A DNA stretch of 54,631 bases from Bacilli bacterium (GTDB lineage: Bacteria > Bacillota_I > Bacilli_A > RF39 > UBA660), in contig JAGBNN010000012.1 in the NCBI GenBank assembly GCA_017634385.1, positions 1 through 54,631 on the forward strand. The letters run 5' to 3'. The notes beneath the pieces were generated by a model. It worked only from the letters and a program-made list of their open reading frames with translations. It made no database searches and was not told where the DNA came from. A program made the translations under genes and the position numbers. Positions 26,411 to 36,416 of this stretch are shown in pieces. How positions within the stretch are numbered: position 1 is the stretch's first letter; each line of letters begins with the position of its first letter.

Positions 26411-27063
26411 TAGGAGTAGTAATAGCGGCAAAAGTAGAATGGAATACATTACTTGAAATATACAATATAGATGATTCACATTTAGAAAAATATCCATATG
26501 GTGAATTTTATAGAACAACATTTAAAAATAAAGATATAGTATTTTTTAGATGTGGTATAAGAAAAGTAAATGCTTCTGCTGCAACTCAATATATGATTGA
26601 TAGATTTGATTTAGATAAAATTATAGTACTTGGTACATGTGCAGCAGCCAACGATTCATATGATTATTTAGATATATTAATTCCAGAAAGAGTTATAGAT
26701 TATGATGGAGTAATAAGAGAACTTGAAGGAGATTTTCCTGAAGAACTATATATTGATATTCCAAAACCAAATATATCTTTACCATATGTAGAAGGAATAC
26801 TTGGTACATCAGATAAAGCACTTGTATTATGGAAAGATTTAACTTATTTAATAAGTAATGGTATAGATGCATCAGATATGGAAACATATGCTATATGTAA
26901 GGTTGCAATCAAAAATAATATAGACTATAATGTTATCAAGGGGATATCTGACAGACCTGTTAAGGACTCAGATGATTTTGATGAACAAGTAGATGTATAT
27001 GAGGAAAATACACCTATAGTAATGAAAAAAATAATAGAGGATTATTTTCCAGAGGTGTTGTAA
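26407..27063 (+). CDS. MTA/SAH nucleosidase-like phosphorylase-superfamily protein
   Basis: 218 aa. The fold of 5'-methylthioadenosine/S-adenosylhomocysteine nucleosidases is suggested by an early catalytic-type Glu (AAKVEWN, near residue 11), the glycine strand IIVLGTCAAAN, the ribose-binding DMETYAICKV and the catalytic Asp in KGISDRP. It diverges from ordinary MTAN in several loops, so base specificity is open. Translationally coupled to scpB by ATGA. Confidence 0.8.
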   Translation: MIGVVIAAKVEWNTLLEIYNIDDSHLEKYPYGEFYRTTFKNKDIVFFRCGIRKVNASAATQYMIDRFDLDKIIVLGTCAAANDSYDYLDILIPERVIDYDGVIRELEGDFPEELYIDIPKPNISLPYVEGILGTSDKALVLWKDLTYLISNGIDASDMETYAICKVAIKNNIDYNVIKGISDRPVKDSDDFDEQVDVYEENTPIVMKKIIEDYFPEVL

Positions 27064-27570
27064 ATGAAAAAACAAATAATAATAGTTTTAACAATATTAT
27101 CAATATTCTTAGTTGTAGGTTGTACAAATGTTAAAGATAAAGAAAAAGTAGATAAGATTCAAAAAACAAATAAAATAGAAAGCAAAAAAGATACTTATAT
27201 AAAATATGTAAAAAGATTAAAAAAAATAACTACTTCTGATCAAGAACTACCTTTTAAAGTAGATGTAGTTTATGAACAAATGGCTGAAGAAATAAGATTC
27301 CAAGTAGTAATAGATGAACCAACTGGAGAAATAAAAAATATACGTGCTTTAGCAATTCATGATAAGCAAACAGATGATGTATTTCCATCAGTAGGTATAT
27401 TTGATGATAAAGTTTCTTTAGTACCAGATAAAAAACCATCAGGAGTAATTTTAGTAGGATATATACCTTATGAAGGTGATATGGATGATTTTGAAGCAGA
27501 AATAAAAGTATTAATAGAATATGAGTATGAAGGTAATGTAAAAACATCTTATTATTTGACAAAAAAATAA
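27064..27570 (+). CDS. lipoprotein of unknown function
   Basis: 168 aa. Lipobox VVGC after a hydrophobic signal places the lipidated Cys near residue 20. The mature domain has alternating strands (PFKVDVVYEQMAEEIRFQVVIDEP). It starts right after the nucleosidase stop and has its own weak RBS (AGAGGTGTTGTAA). Last gene of the scpA operon. No domain recognised. Confidence 0.72.
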   Translation: MKKQIIIVLTILSIFLVVGCTNVKDKEKVDKIQKTNKIESKKDTYIKYVKRLKKITTSDQELPFKVDVVYEQMAEEIRFQVVIDEPTGEIKNIRALAIHDKQTDDVFPSVGIFDDKVSLVPDKKPSGVILVGYIPYEGDMDDFEAEIKVLIEYEYEGNVKTSYYLTKK

Positions 27571-27591
27571 CATTTAATATGTTATTTTTTT
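27562..27591 (+). terminator. terminator of the scpA operon
   Basis: AAAAATAACAT with ATGTTATTTTT and a T-run, overlapping the end of the lipoprotein gene. Confidence 0.75.
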
Positions 27592-27604
27592 ATTGGTGAA
27601 TAAT

Positions 27605-27772
27605 ATGAAAGTTAAAATATTTGATGAAGAAAGTGAAATAGACTTAGAAAATGATATTAATGATTTTTTAAAGGAGCATAAAAATATAATAGATATAAAA
27701 TATCAAGTAAGTATATCTATATTTTCAGAAGAACAAATATATTGTTTTTCTGCAATGATATTATATAAATAA
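27605..27772 (+). CDS. cse60: sporulation protein Cse60
   Basis: A 55-aa protein. It reads MKVKIFDEESEIDLENDIN..., then IDIKYQVSISIFSEEQIYCFSAMIL. This pattern (FDEE near the start, DIKYQVS and QIYCFSAMI near the end) matches the small Cse60 family, which in Bacillus subtilis is expressed during sporulation under sigma-E. RBS GGTGA 6 bases before the ATG. It lies between two hairpin terminators. Confidence 0.85.
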   Translation: MKVKIFDEESEIDLENDINDFLKEHKNIIDIKYQVSISIFSEEQIYCFSAMILYK

Positions 27773-27792
27773 AAGACACATTAGTGTCTTTT
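27771..27792. terminator. bidirectional terminator between cse60 and the coiled-coil gene
   Basis: AAAAGACAC with GTGTCTTTT, loop ATTA. Symmetric, so it serves both convergent genes and overlaps both gene ends. Confidence 0.8.
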
Positions 27793-28060
27793 ACATTATA
27801 TTCATTGAACTTTGATAATCTGTAGAATAATTTTGATATTCACTGGCTTGAGGATATATATTATTTTGAATATTTTTAAAATTATTTTCTAAATTATTAA
27901 TTCTTTTCTCTAAATTAGATATTCTTGATTCTAAATTATTAAAGCCAGTCATATTATTTGGAATAAATCCCATATTAGGTATCATTGGATACATGTTCAT
28001 CATACTATAACTTTCAAAACCTGGTCTTTCATCATAGACAACTGTTTTATCGTAATTCAT
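27791..28060 (-). CDS. small Met/Asn/Tyr-rich coiled-coil protein
   Basis: 89 aa. An N-terminal Met/Pro/Asn-rich part (MMNMYPMIPNMGFIPNNM) is followed by a short leucine/asparagine heptad coil (NLESRISNLEKRINNLENN) and a Tyr/Ser/Gln-rich tail. The composition resembles small spore coat proteins, and it faces cse60 across a shared terminator. A coat role is only inferred. RBS GGAGG before the ATG. Confidence 0.65.
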   Translation of the reverse strand: MNYDKTVVYDERPGFESYSMMNMYPMIPNMGFIPNNMTGFNNLESRISNLEKRINNLENNFKNIQNNIYPQASEYQNYSTDYQSSMNIM

Positions 28061-28174
28061 AATTACCTCCTTAATTATCTGTTTTATATTATGTATATGT
28101 CCTTAATTTTGTTCCTTAAATTTGACATAAAATTTATAATTAATTATAATATCATTCGAATTTTGGGGGTTATT

Positions 28175-28834
28175 ATGAGAAAAGATAGTAGTAATAATAA
28201 AGATGGTATAAATAATAATACATATAATTTACTTTTTTCAGATACTTTTTATAATGTAGATAATGAATATTTAAATGACACTGCAGTCATAATAGAAAAT
28301 TTTACTATGTTAAATGAAATAGATAGATTAATTGTACTTACACAATCTGATATGTTTAAATATAAAAATAAAACTTATACTTATAATGATGGTGAAGAAG
28401 AATATACATTTTCACTACTTGAAGATTTATTTGAGGATGATGAAACAAAAAGAATATTACATTCTCCTGAAAGATATGGTTCGTGCCATCATGCAAGTAT
28501 AGGAATGTGTTTAAATTTACCACATAAAAATTCAAAAATACTAACTGGTTATATAAATTATAGCGATTGTAGAATATTACATTCAGTATATTATTATGAA
28601 GAAGATGGTATGGAAATTATATATGACTATACCAAAAATATAATGATGAGAAAAGATGAGTATTTTAGATTGACTAATTTTAAATTAATAAATGAAATAG
28701 AAAGAGAAAAATTAATAGAAGATAAGAATTTCATATGTAATTCTAATATTTCCGTAAAAGCATATATGGTATTTAGAGATGAAATGATGAGGGATATAAA
28801 GAAAAACGAAAAAGTACTTCAATTAGAAAAATAG
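28175..28834 (+). CDS. unknown protein with possible Cys-His-Asp site
   Basis: 219 aa, cytoplasmic. The middle contains GSCHHASIGMCLNL, then RILHSVYYYEEDG and IIYDYTKN. Cys, His and Asp spaced like this resemble papain or transglutaminase-like catalytic triads, but no family is recognised with confidence. The start at 28175 follows TTGGGGGTTATT; the earlier frame start at 28091 has no RBS. Mono-cistronic, ended by a terminator over its stop. Confidence 0.6.
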   Translation: MRKDSSNNKDGINNNTYNLLFSDTFYNVDNEYLNDTAVIIENFTMLNEIDRLIVLTQSDMFKYKNKTYTYNDGEEEYTFSLLEDLFEDDETKRILHSPERYGSCHHASIGMCLNLPHKNSKILTGYINYSDCRILHSVYYYEEDGMEIIYDYTKNIMMRKDEYFRLTNFKLINEIEREKLIEDKNFICNSNISVKAYMVFRDEMMRDIKKNEKVLQLEK

Positions 28835-28847
28835 TTTTTCTTTTTTT
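28825..28847 (+). terminator. terminator before trmB
   Basis: AGAAAAA with TTTTTCT around the stop codon, then a T-run. Low-GC stem, so modest confidence. Confidence 0.5.
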
Positions 28848-28848
28848 A

Positions 28849-28857
28849 TGTTATAAT
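28849..28857 (+). promoter_or_regulatory. extended -10 promoter of trmB
   Basis: TGTTATAAT immediately after the terminator T-tract and 17 bases before the trmB start. Confidence 0.6.
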
Positions 28858-28874
28858 TTTTATAGGTGATATTT

Positions 28875-29507
<633 letters not shown>

Positions 29508-29557
29508 TAATAATTATAAATTATGTTAATATATTTATAGAATAAGGAGAGGTCATT

Positions 29558-29983
29558 ATGAGAAGAATATTAAAGGTATTATTAGTAACAATATTTATTG
29601 TAGTATTAACAGGATGCTCTAAAAAAATAGATAAATTATCATATACTGATTATAATGAATATTTTTCAAATAAAGAAGGTTATAGTGTTATAGATGATAC
29701 TAATAAATATGATATAGATGTAAGAAGATATTTAGAAGCAGGAAATGGCGATATACAAGTATTTTATTTAGAATTTTCTAATGAAAAAAATGCAAATAAA
29801 TATATAAAAGATAACTATAAAAAATTAAAGAAAAAAGAATATAAAAATTATACTTATATAAAAGATACAAAAAATAAGTATATGAAATTATATAAAGTAA
29901 AAAATGTAATAGTAATTGGGAATACTAATGAAAATAAAAATAAGAGATTACTTAATAAGACATTAAAAGAATTAGGATTTTAA
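29558..29983 (+). CDS. lipoprotein of unknown function
   Basis: 141 aa with lipobox VLTGC (Cys near 21), then a Lys/Tyr-rich domain with two similar halves of strand-helix type. Start follows AAGGAGAGGTCATT. It sits between trmB and gpmI with a weak hairpin (AGGAT/ATCCT at about 29974-29994) over its end. No domain recognised. Confidence 0.7.
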   Translation: MRRILKVLLVTIFIVVLTGCSKKIDKLSYTDYNEYFSNKEGYSVIDDTNKYDIDVRRYLEAGNGDIQVFYLEFSNEKNANKYIKDNYKKLKKKEYKNYTYIKDTKNKYMKLYKVKNVIVIGNTNENKNKRLLNKTLKELGF

Positions 29984-30008
29984 TATCCTTTTTTACATGG
30001 AGGAAAAT

Positions 30009-31484
30009 ATGAAAAAAGTATTATTATGTGTATTAGATGGTGTAGGATATGATAATCATATTGAAGGAAATGCATTTAAAAATTCCAATACGCCAAATTT
30101 AGATAAGTTGATAAAAGAATATCCAAATACAAAAATAAATGCATCTGGGACATATGTAGGACTTCCTGATGGTCAAATGGGAAATAGTGAAGTAGGACAT
30201 TTAACAATAGGTGCAGGTAGAATAATATATCAATCTTTAGAATTAATAAATAGATCTATAAGAGATAATACTTTTTATGACAATAGATCATTATTAAATG
30301 CTATAAATCATGCTAAAAAGAATAATTCAAAATTACATTTATTAGGACTTTTAAGTGATGGTGGAGTACATTCACACATAGAACATATAAAAGCAGTATT
30401 AAATTTATGTAAAAAAGAAAATTTTTCAAATGTATATCTTCATATATTTACTGATGGAAGAGATACATATAAAGAAAGTAGTATAAATTATATAAAAGAA
30501 ATAGAAAAGTGTAATATAGGAACTATAAGTACTATATCAGGTAGATTCTATGCTATGGATAGAGATAAAAGATATGATAGAGTAGAAAAAGCATATAATG
30601 CGATGGTATTAAATCAAGGTAATAAATCTGATAATTATGAAGAATATATAAAAAATAGTTATAAAAATGATGTTACTGATGAATTTATAGAACCAGTAGT
30701 AATAAATGAAAAAGGTAATATACAAGATAATGATAGTATTATATGGTGTAATTTTAGACCTGATAGAGCAATAGAAATATTATCTGCATTAACAAACGAT
30801 GATTTTGATGGATTTAAAAAAGAAAATTTAAAAAATATATATTTAACAACAATGATGTATGTATCAGACAATATAAATGGAGATATTGCTTTTAAAAGAG
30901 AAGAAGTAGATAATGCTTTAGGAATATATTTATCTAAATTAAATAAAAAACAACTTAGAATTGCAGAAACTGAAAAATATGCACATGTTACATATTTCTT
31001 TGATGGTGGAAAAGATATAGAACTTCCAAATGAAAAAAGAATATTAATTCCATCACCTAAAGTACCTACATACGATATGAAACCAGAAATGAGTGCAAAT
31101 GAGATAACAGATAGTTTATTAAAAGAAATGGATGATAATTATGATTTCATATTCTTGAATTTTGCTAATGGAGATATGGTAGGACATACAGGTAATTATG
31201 ATGCAACAATAAAAGCAGTAGAAACTATAGATTTAATGTTAGGTAAAATATATGACAAATGTATGAAACTAGGATATACATTAATGATAACCGCAGATCA
31301 TGGTAATTGCGAATGTATGGTAGATAATGATGGAAATATGATAACATCTCATACAAGTAATAAAGTGCCATTTATAATTACTGATAAGAATGTAAAAGTA
31401 GATAATATAGATAAATTATCTGATATCGCACCATTCGTATTAAAATACTTAGATTTAAAAGTGCCAAGTGAAATGACAAATTAA
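30009..31484 (+). CDS. gpmI: 2,3-bisphosphoglycerate-independent phosphoglycerate mutase
   Basis: 491 aa manganese enzyme interconverting 3- and 2-phosphoglycerate. The alkaline phosphatase-like core begins LLCVLDGVGYDN, the phosphoserine site is QMGNSEVGHLTIGAGR, the substrate site contains FTDGRDT, and late metal ligands are in NFANGDMVGHTGN and ITADHGNCE. The start at 30009 follows TGGAGGAAAAT; an ATG at 29997 lies inside that RBS. Adjacent genes are unrelated. Confidence 0.96.
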   Translation: MKKVLLCVLDGVGYDNHIEGNAFKNSNTPNLDKLIKEYPNTKINASGTYVGLPDGQMGNSEVGHLTIGAGRIIYQSLELINRSIRDNTFYDNRSLLNAINHAKKNNSKLHLLGLLSDGGVHSHIEHIKAVLNLCKKENFSNVYLHIFTDGRDTYKESSINYIKEIEKCNIGTISTISGRFYAMDRDKRYDRVEKAYNAMVLNQGNKSDNYEEYIKNSYKNDVTDEFIEPVVINEKGNIQDNDSIIWCNFRPDRAIEILSALTNDDFDGFKKENLKNIYLTTMMYVSDNINGDIAFKREEVDNALGIYLSKLNKKQLRIAETEKYAHVTYFFDGGKDIELPNEKRILIPSPKVPTYDMKPEMSANEITDSLLKEMDDNYDFIFLNFANGDMVGHTGNYDATIKAVETIDLMLGKIYDKCMKLGYTLMITADHGNCECMVDNDGNMITSHTSNKVPFIITDKNVKVDNIDKLSDIAPFVLKYLDLKVPSEMTN

Positions 31485-31515
31485 GGAAAGTATTATTGAT
31501 ACTATAATAATCATA

Positions 31516-31524
31516 TGATATAAT
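31516..31524 (+). promoter_or_regulatory. extended -10 promoter of the sortase gene
   Basis: TGATATAAT 25 bases upstream of the sortase start codon. Confidence 0.6.
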
Positions 31525-31548
31525 TCTTTTAGAATGGAGAGGGCTATT

Positions 31549-32154
31549 ATGGGCATGAAAAAGTTTATAAATATACTTATTTTCTTATTTATATTTGCGC
31601 TATATTTTGTTACTTTTTTAATGATTTATGATAATTTTAGAGAACGCAAACTTAATAGCCAAGAAAAAAATGCTATTGAATTGTTTGAAAATAAAATAGC
31701 AAAAAAAGAACAAACACCAAGTAATACAAATCAAGCATATAGAATTAGCTATAGAGGATATACAATACTAGGACAATTACAAATACCAAAAATAGGATTA
31801 GATACTGTAATATTAAAAGAACATACATATGCAGCTATGAGTATAGGAGCAATAAAAACATATGGAGTAGACTTGAATGAAAAAGGTGGTTTTGTAATAT
31901 CAGGACATAATTTTAGAGGAAAAAGTAATTTCTTCTATAATATTAAAAATTTAAAGAATAATGACATAATAAGAATAATAGATAATAAAGGAAGAACTAT
32001 GGAATATAAAGTATATGCTGTAAGCAGATATGTATCACCAACAGATACAAGTTATATACCAAGTCCAAAAACAAATGATTATTACTTAGCCTTAGTAACT
32101 TGTGAAAATGGTGGTAAATCAAGAATAGTAGTACGTGCTCATATAGTGGAATAA
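31549..32154 (+). CDS. sortase family transpeptidase
   Basis: 201 aa. An N-terminal membrane anchor (about 5-27), a linker and then the sortase barrel: GQLQIPKIGLDTVIL, catalytic His120 in VISGHNF, catalytic Cys185 in LVTCENGG and Arg192 in SRIVVRA. Sortases link sorting-signal proteins to the wall or pilins together. The class looks closest to D, but no LPxTG-type substrate occurs in this window, so its partners are elsewhere. Start chosen at 31549 behind GGAGAGGG. Confidence 0.92.
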   Translation: MGMKKFINILIFLFIFALYFVTFLMIYDNFRERKLNSQEKNAIELFENKIAKKEQTPSNTNQAYRISYRGYTILGQLQIPKIGLDTVILKEHTYAAMSIGAIKTYGVDLNEKGGFVISGHNFRGKSNFFYNIKNLKNNDIIRIIDNKGRTMEYKVYAVSRYVSPTDTSYIPSPKTNDYYLALVTCENGGKSRIVVRAHIVE

Positions 32155-32179
32155 TTATAATAAATAGAGAATAATATAA

Positions 32180-32205
32180 AAGAAGTTAATGTTAACTTCT
32201 TTTTT
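32180..32205 (+). terminator. terminator after the sortase gene
   Basis: GAAGTTAA with TTAACTTC and a 2-nt loop, then T's. Confidence 0.8.
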
Positions 32206-32208
32206 ATA

Positions 32209-32217
32209 TGATATAAT
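32209..32217 (+). promoter_or_regulatory. extended -10 promoter of deoD
   Basis: TGATATAAT directly behind the terminator and 24 bases before the deoD start. Confidence 0.65.
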
Positions 32218-32241
32218 TATATTGATAGGATGGTGAAAATT

Positions 32242-32946
32242 ATGGCAACGCCTCATAATGAAGCAAATATAAATGAAATAGCAAAAACAGTATTAATGCC
32301 TGGAGATCCTCTAAGGGCAAAATATATCGCAGAAACTTATTTAGATGATTACAAACTTGTAAATAAAGTAAGAAATATTTATGCGTATACAGGTAAATAT
32401 AAAGGGAAAGAAGTAACTATAATGGCATCAGGAATGGGAATGCCAAGCATGGGAATATATTCATATGAATTATTTAAATTTTATGATGTTGATAATATTA
32501 TTAGAATAGGTACAGCAGGAGCATATACAAAAGATTTGAATTTATATGATGTAGTATTAGTAGAAGGTTCTTATTCAGAATCAAGTTTTGCAAAAGCTCA
32601 AAATGGATGTCTAGATAATATACTATATTCAAATAAAGAATTAAATAAAAAGATAGAAGATACAGCAGAAAAATTAAATATTAATGTAACAAAATCTATA
32701 ATACATAGTAGTGATATCTTTTATAAAGAAAATGATAATTTTGAAGAATTATTAAATAAATATGGATGTAAATGCGTAGAAATGGAATCATTCGCATTAT
32801 TTCATAATGCAAATGTATTAAATAAAAAAGCTGCATGTATTTTAACAATATCAGATAATTTAGTAACACATGAAGAAACAACTGCAGAAGAAAGACAAAA
32901 TTCATTTAATAAAATGATAGAATTAGCTTTAGAGAGTATACTTTAA
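32242..32946 (+). CDS. deoD: purine-nucleoside phosphorylase, DeoD type
   Basis: 234 aa, hexameric-type phosphorylase that splits purine (deoxy)nucleosides with phosphate for salvage. TPHNEAN at the start, MPGDPLRAKYIA phosphate loop, IRIGTAGAY, purine and ribose pocket VEMESFAL, and catalytic Asp in TISDN are all present. The start at 32242 follows AGGATGGTGA. Confidence 0.95.
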   Translation: MATPHNEANINEIAKTVLMPGDPLRAKYIAETYLDDYKLVNKVRNIYAYTGKYKGKEVTIMASGMGMPSMGIYSYELFKFYDVDNIIRIGTAGAYTKDLNLYDVVLVEGSYSESSFAKAQNGCLDNILYSNKELNKKIEDTAEKLNINVTKSIIHSSDIFYKENDNFEELLNKYGCKCVEMESFALFHNANVLNKKAACILTISDNLVTHEETTAEERQNSFNKMIELALESIL

Positions 32947-32981
32947 ATATAAAAGAAAAAACTATAAGAAAGGAGATAAAT

Positions 32982-34241
32982 ATGGATTATAAAGAATATA
33001 AATTTGATAATTATACTATTCATTTTATAAAAACAAATAAATTTAAAAGTACTTTTTTATCAATGGTATTAATCAATGATTTTAAAGAAGAATCATTAAT
33101 TAAAAACTTTGTACTTAGAAAATTATTAACATCTTCATCAAAAAAATTAACAGATGAAATACAAGTAGCAAGACAAGTGTATGATTTATATAATGCAGGA
33201 ATAGTAATATCAAACAACATATGTAATAATGTAATAACAACTAATTTCGATGTAGAAATACTTCAAGATAAATATACTGAAGAAGGATTAACAAAAAAAG
33301 CAATAGATAATTTCTTTGATTTCATATTTAATCCTAATATAGAAGATAATGAATTTGAAGAAAAAAATTATAATTTAACGATAACATCAATAAAAGATTA
33401 TTTTGAAAGAGAAAAAGATAATAAAAGAAGATATGCATTTAATAAAGCATATGAATTATTTTCAGAAGGATATTTAAAATATAATCCAAATGGTACAAAA
33501 GAAGATTTAAAAAAAGTAACAAGAAAAAATATGGTTACTTATTATGAAAAATTAATAAAAGAAGCAAATGCTAGCATATGGGCAATAGGGGATTTTAATG
33601 ATGAAGAAATGCTTGAAATTATTAATAGCAATGTAAAAGATAAATTATATAAAAATAATAATAATTATATTGATGGTAATTTTACAAAAAAAACAAAATT
33701 AAAAACAGGTGAAGATATAGAAAATAATAATCAATCAATATTAATAATGATATATAAAATATTAAATATGACACAAAGAGAAAGAAATGTAATACTTCCA
33801 ATATTTAATAGAATATTAGGAGATGGAAATAATTCAAAACTATTTAAAAATGTAAGAGAAAAAAATTCTTTATGTTATGACATAAGATCAACTATATCAA
33901 GAGAAGAAAGTGTATTAACAATATCTTCTGGTATAAATGCAGAAAATAAAGATAAGACAATAAATTTAATTCAAGAAGAAATTAAAGAAATACAAAAAGG
34001 TAATATAAAAGATGAATTTGAAGAAGCAATAAAATTTAGAAATAGAAGATTTAGACAATTTGAGGATAATAATTCAACTATATTATATATAAAACAAGGA
34101 AGTGTATTCTTTGGTAGTGATGATTTAGAAAAAAGAAAAGAAAATCTTAAAACAGTAACTATGGAAGAAATAATAGAATTATCTAAAAAAATAGAAATAA
34201 GTACTATATATATGTTAAAAGGAGAAAAAAATCATGAATAA
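32982..34241 (+). CDS. M16-like peptidase subunit without zinc motif (YmfF-like)
   Basis: 419 aa with the two-lobed M16 insulinase fold but no HxxEH in the first 100 residues, where SSKKLTDEIQVARQVYDLYNAG is the family-conserved strand-helix. A later glycine region, ILGDGNNSKLFKNVREKNSLCY, matches the M16 C-terminal domain. Such inactive members pair with an active one, as in the Bacillus ymfF-ymfH locus. It overlaps the next gene by 8 bases. Start follows AAAGGAGATAAAT. Confidence 0.85.
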   Translation: MDYKEYKFDNYTIHFIKTNKFKSTFLSMVLINDFKEESLIKNFVLRKLLTSSSKKLTDEIQVARQVYDLYNAGIVISNNICNNVITTNFDVEILQDKYTEEGLTKKAIDNFFDFIFNPNIEDNEFEEKNYNLTITSIKDYFEREKDNKRRYAFNKAYELFSEGYLKYNPNGTKEDLKKVTRKNMVTYYEKLIKEANASIWAIGDFNDEEMLEIINSNVKDKLYKNNNNYIDGNFTKKTKLKTGEDIENNNQSILIMIYKILNMTQRERNVILPIFNRILGDGNNSKLFKNVREKNSLCYDIRSTISREESVLTISSGINAENKDKTINLIQEEIKEIQKGNIKDEFEEAIKFRNRRFRQFEDNNSTILYIKQGSVFFGSDDLEKRKENLKTVTMEEIIELSKKIEISTIYMLKGEKNHE

Positions 34242-35517
34242 GATTAACTTAGAGGGATTAGATGAAACAGTATTTCATGAAAAATTAGATAATGGCCTTA
34301 ATATATATGTTTTAAGAAAGAAAGATTATAATAGTTTTAGTTGCTACTTCATAACAAATTATGGTGCATTAATAAATAAATTTGTACCAATAGGAAAAAC
34401 AAAAGAAAAATTATTTCCAAATGGAATTGCACATTTTCTAGAACACAAGATGTTTGAACAAGAAACAGGATTAAATGTAATGGAAAAATTTTCATCACTC
34501 GCAGGATCTTGTAACGCATTTACAAACTATGAATATACTACTTATTATGTAAATGGAGTAGATAATTTAGAAGAAAACTTATTATTTTTATTAGATTATG
34601 TACAAAGTCCATATTTTACAGATGAAAATGTAGAAAAAGAAAAAGGAATAATAGATCAAGAAAGATTAATGATAACAGATGATCCATATAGAAATTTTTC
34701 TTTTAAGATATTGAAAAATTTATTTAAAAATTATAGATATGGAGAATCAGTAGTAGGTTCTAAAGAAGATATATATTCAATAACAAAAGAAGATTTATAT
34801 GAATGTTATAATACATTTTATAATCCTTCTAATATGAGTTTAATAGTAGTATCAAATGAAGATGAGAAGAAGATAATAGAATTAGTAAAAGAAAATCAAA
34901 GTAAAAAGAAATTTGAAAAACAAGGCAAAATAAAAATAGAAAAAATAAAAGAAGATTTAGAAGTAAATAAATCATATGATGTATGCTTTGATAATGTTTC
35001 AAAACAAGAAAATTCTTATAACATAAAATTAAGATTAACAGATTTTAATTTAGATATAGAAAAAATGTTAGTATATATACATATAATGTTATCATCTAAT
35101 TTTGGAAAAATATCTGGATTCAATCTAAAATTAAAAGATAAGAATCTTATAAATCAAAACATACAAACAGGTGTAAGTAAATTTCAAGATTTTGCTATTA
35201 TAAGCATTGATTTTTCTTCAGATAAAGAAGAAGAAATATTTAAAATGATTGATGATAAATTCAAAAATATTGATTTTAATGAAGAAAACTTCAATTTAAT
35301 AAGAAAAAATTTGATTTCAAGATTTATATATTATTTTTCTAATCCTAATTCAATAATGAATTATTTATATGGTGAATATTTTGATAATAAAACAATACCA
35401 AGTGATACATTTACTAAATATAAAGAATTGAATTTTAAAGAATATAAAGAATTTATAAATAAAATAGATTTTAATAATAAAAGTATAACAATAATGAAAC
35501 CATTAGATAAGGAGTAA
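34234..35517 (+). CDS. M16 family zinc peptidase (YmfH-like)
   Basis: 427 aa. The inverted zinc motif HFLEH places ligands His67 and His71 and catalytic Glu70, with the distal Glu region VEKEKGIIDQER. CNAFTNYEYTTYYVNG fits the family. It probably acts together with the inactive partner just upstream. Substrate unknown; peptide processing is inferred. The ABC exporter genes follow after two bases, so all four may form one transcript. Confidence 0.9.
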   Translation: MNKINLEGLDETVFHEKLDNGLNIYVLRKKDYNSFSCYFITNYGALINKFVPIGKTKEKLFPNGIAHFLEHKMFEQETGLNVMEKFSSLAGSCNAFTNYEYTTYYVNGVDNLEENLLFLLDYVQSPYFTDENVEKEKGIIDQERLMITDDPYRNFSFKILKNLFKNYRYGESVVGSKEDIYSITKEDLYECYNTFYNPSNMSLIVVSNEDEKKIIELVKENQSKKKFEKQGKIKIEKIKEDLEVNKSYDVCFDNVSKQENSYNIKLRLTDFNLDIEKMLVYIHIMLSSNFGKISGFNLKLKDKNLINQNIQTGVSKFQDFAIISIDFSSDKEEEIFKMIDDKFKNIDFNEENFNLIRKNLISRFIYYFSNPNSIMNYLYGEYFDNKTIPSDTFTKYKELNFKEYKEFINKIDFNNKSITIMKPLDKE

Positions 35518-35519
35518 AT

Positions 35520-36416
35520 ATGTTAAAACTAAAAAATGTAACTAAATATTATGGAGATAATAAAGCAGTAGATAATTTATCATTTGAAGTAAGACCAGGT
35601 GAAATATTTGGACTTTTAGGAGCAAATGGTGCAGGTAAAACAACAACATTTAGAATGATAATGAATCTACTTGATCCAACTGAAGGTGAAATAACTTTAG
35701 ATGGTAAAAAAATAGATTATAATATAACAGATAAAATAGGTTTTTTAACAGAAGAAAGAAGTTTGCTTCTAAAACTTACTGTTAAAGAATTAATGATATA
35801 TTATGCAACATTAAAATCTATGAAAAAAAGTGATATAGAAAAAGAACTTAAAAAATGGTTAAAAAAATTTAATATAGAAGAATATGAAAATAAAAAAATA
35901 AAAGAATTATCAAAAGGTAATAAACAGAAAATACAATTCATTTCGGCTGTAATACATAAACCAAAATTACTTATATTAGATGAACCATTTTCAGGACTTG
36001 ATCCTATAAATGTAGATATGTTTATAGATGCTATAAATGAAATAAAAAAACAAGGAACAATGATTATATTTTCATCACATCAAATGAATAATGTAGAATT
36101 ATTTTGTGAAAAATTATTAATATTAAATAAAGGTAAAACAATTTTACAAGGTAATTTAAAAGATATAAAAGCATCTTATGATGAAAGAAAAATATTAATA
36201 AAAGCAGATGTAACAAAAACAGAATTAAAGAAACTTGCAGGGGTTACAAATGTATTAATAAAAGGTGATGAAATAGAAGTAAATATTGAAAATAAAAAAT
36301 ATATTAATGATATATTTGAATTTATATCAAGTAAAAAAAATGTAACTAAGTTTGAAGTGGTAGAACTTTCATTACATGAAATATTTACAAAGGAAGTAGG
36401 TGGCAAGAATGACTAA
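35520..36416 (+). CDS. ABC transporter ATP-binding protein (NatA/YhaQ type)
   Basis: 298 aa. Walker A GANGAGKTTT, a Q-loop-like region with GFLTEERSL, signature LSKGNKQKIQ, Walker B LLILDEPFSGLDP and the switch His in FSSHQM. The C-terminal 80 residues resemble the DUF4162-type extension of YhaQ/NatA-class exporters. It overlaps the permease gene. The substrate may be ions, lipids or peptides. Confidence 0.93.
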   Translation: MLKLKNVTKYYGDNKAVDNLSFEVRPGEIFGLLGANGAGKTTTFRMIMNLLDPTEGEITLDGKKIDYNITDKIGFLTEERSLLLKLTVKELMIYYATLKSMKKSDIEKELKKWLKKFNIEEYENKKIKELSKGNKQKIQFISAVIHKPKLLILDEPFSGLDPINVDMFIDAINEIKKQGTMIIFSSHQMNNVELFCEKLLILNKGKTILQGNLKDIKASYDERKILIKADVTKTELKKLAGVTNVLIKGDEIEVNIENKKYINDIFEFISSKKNVTKFEVVELSLHEIFTKEVGGKND

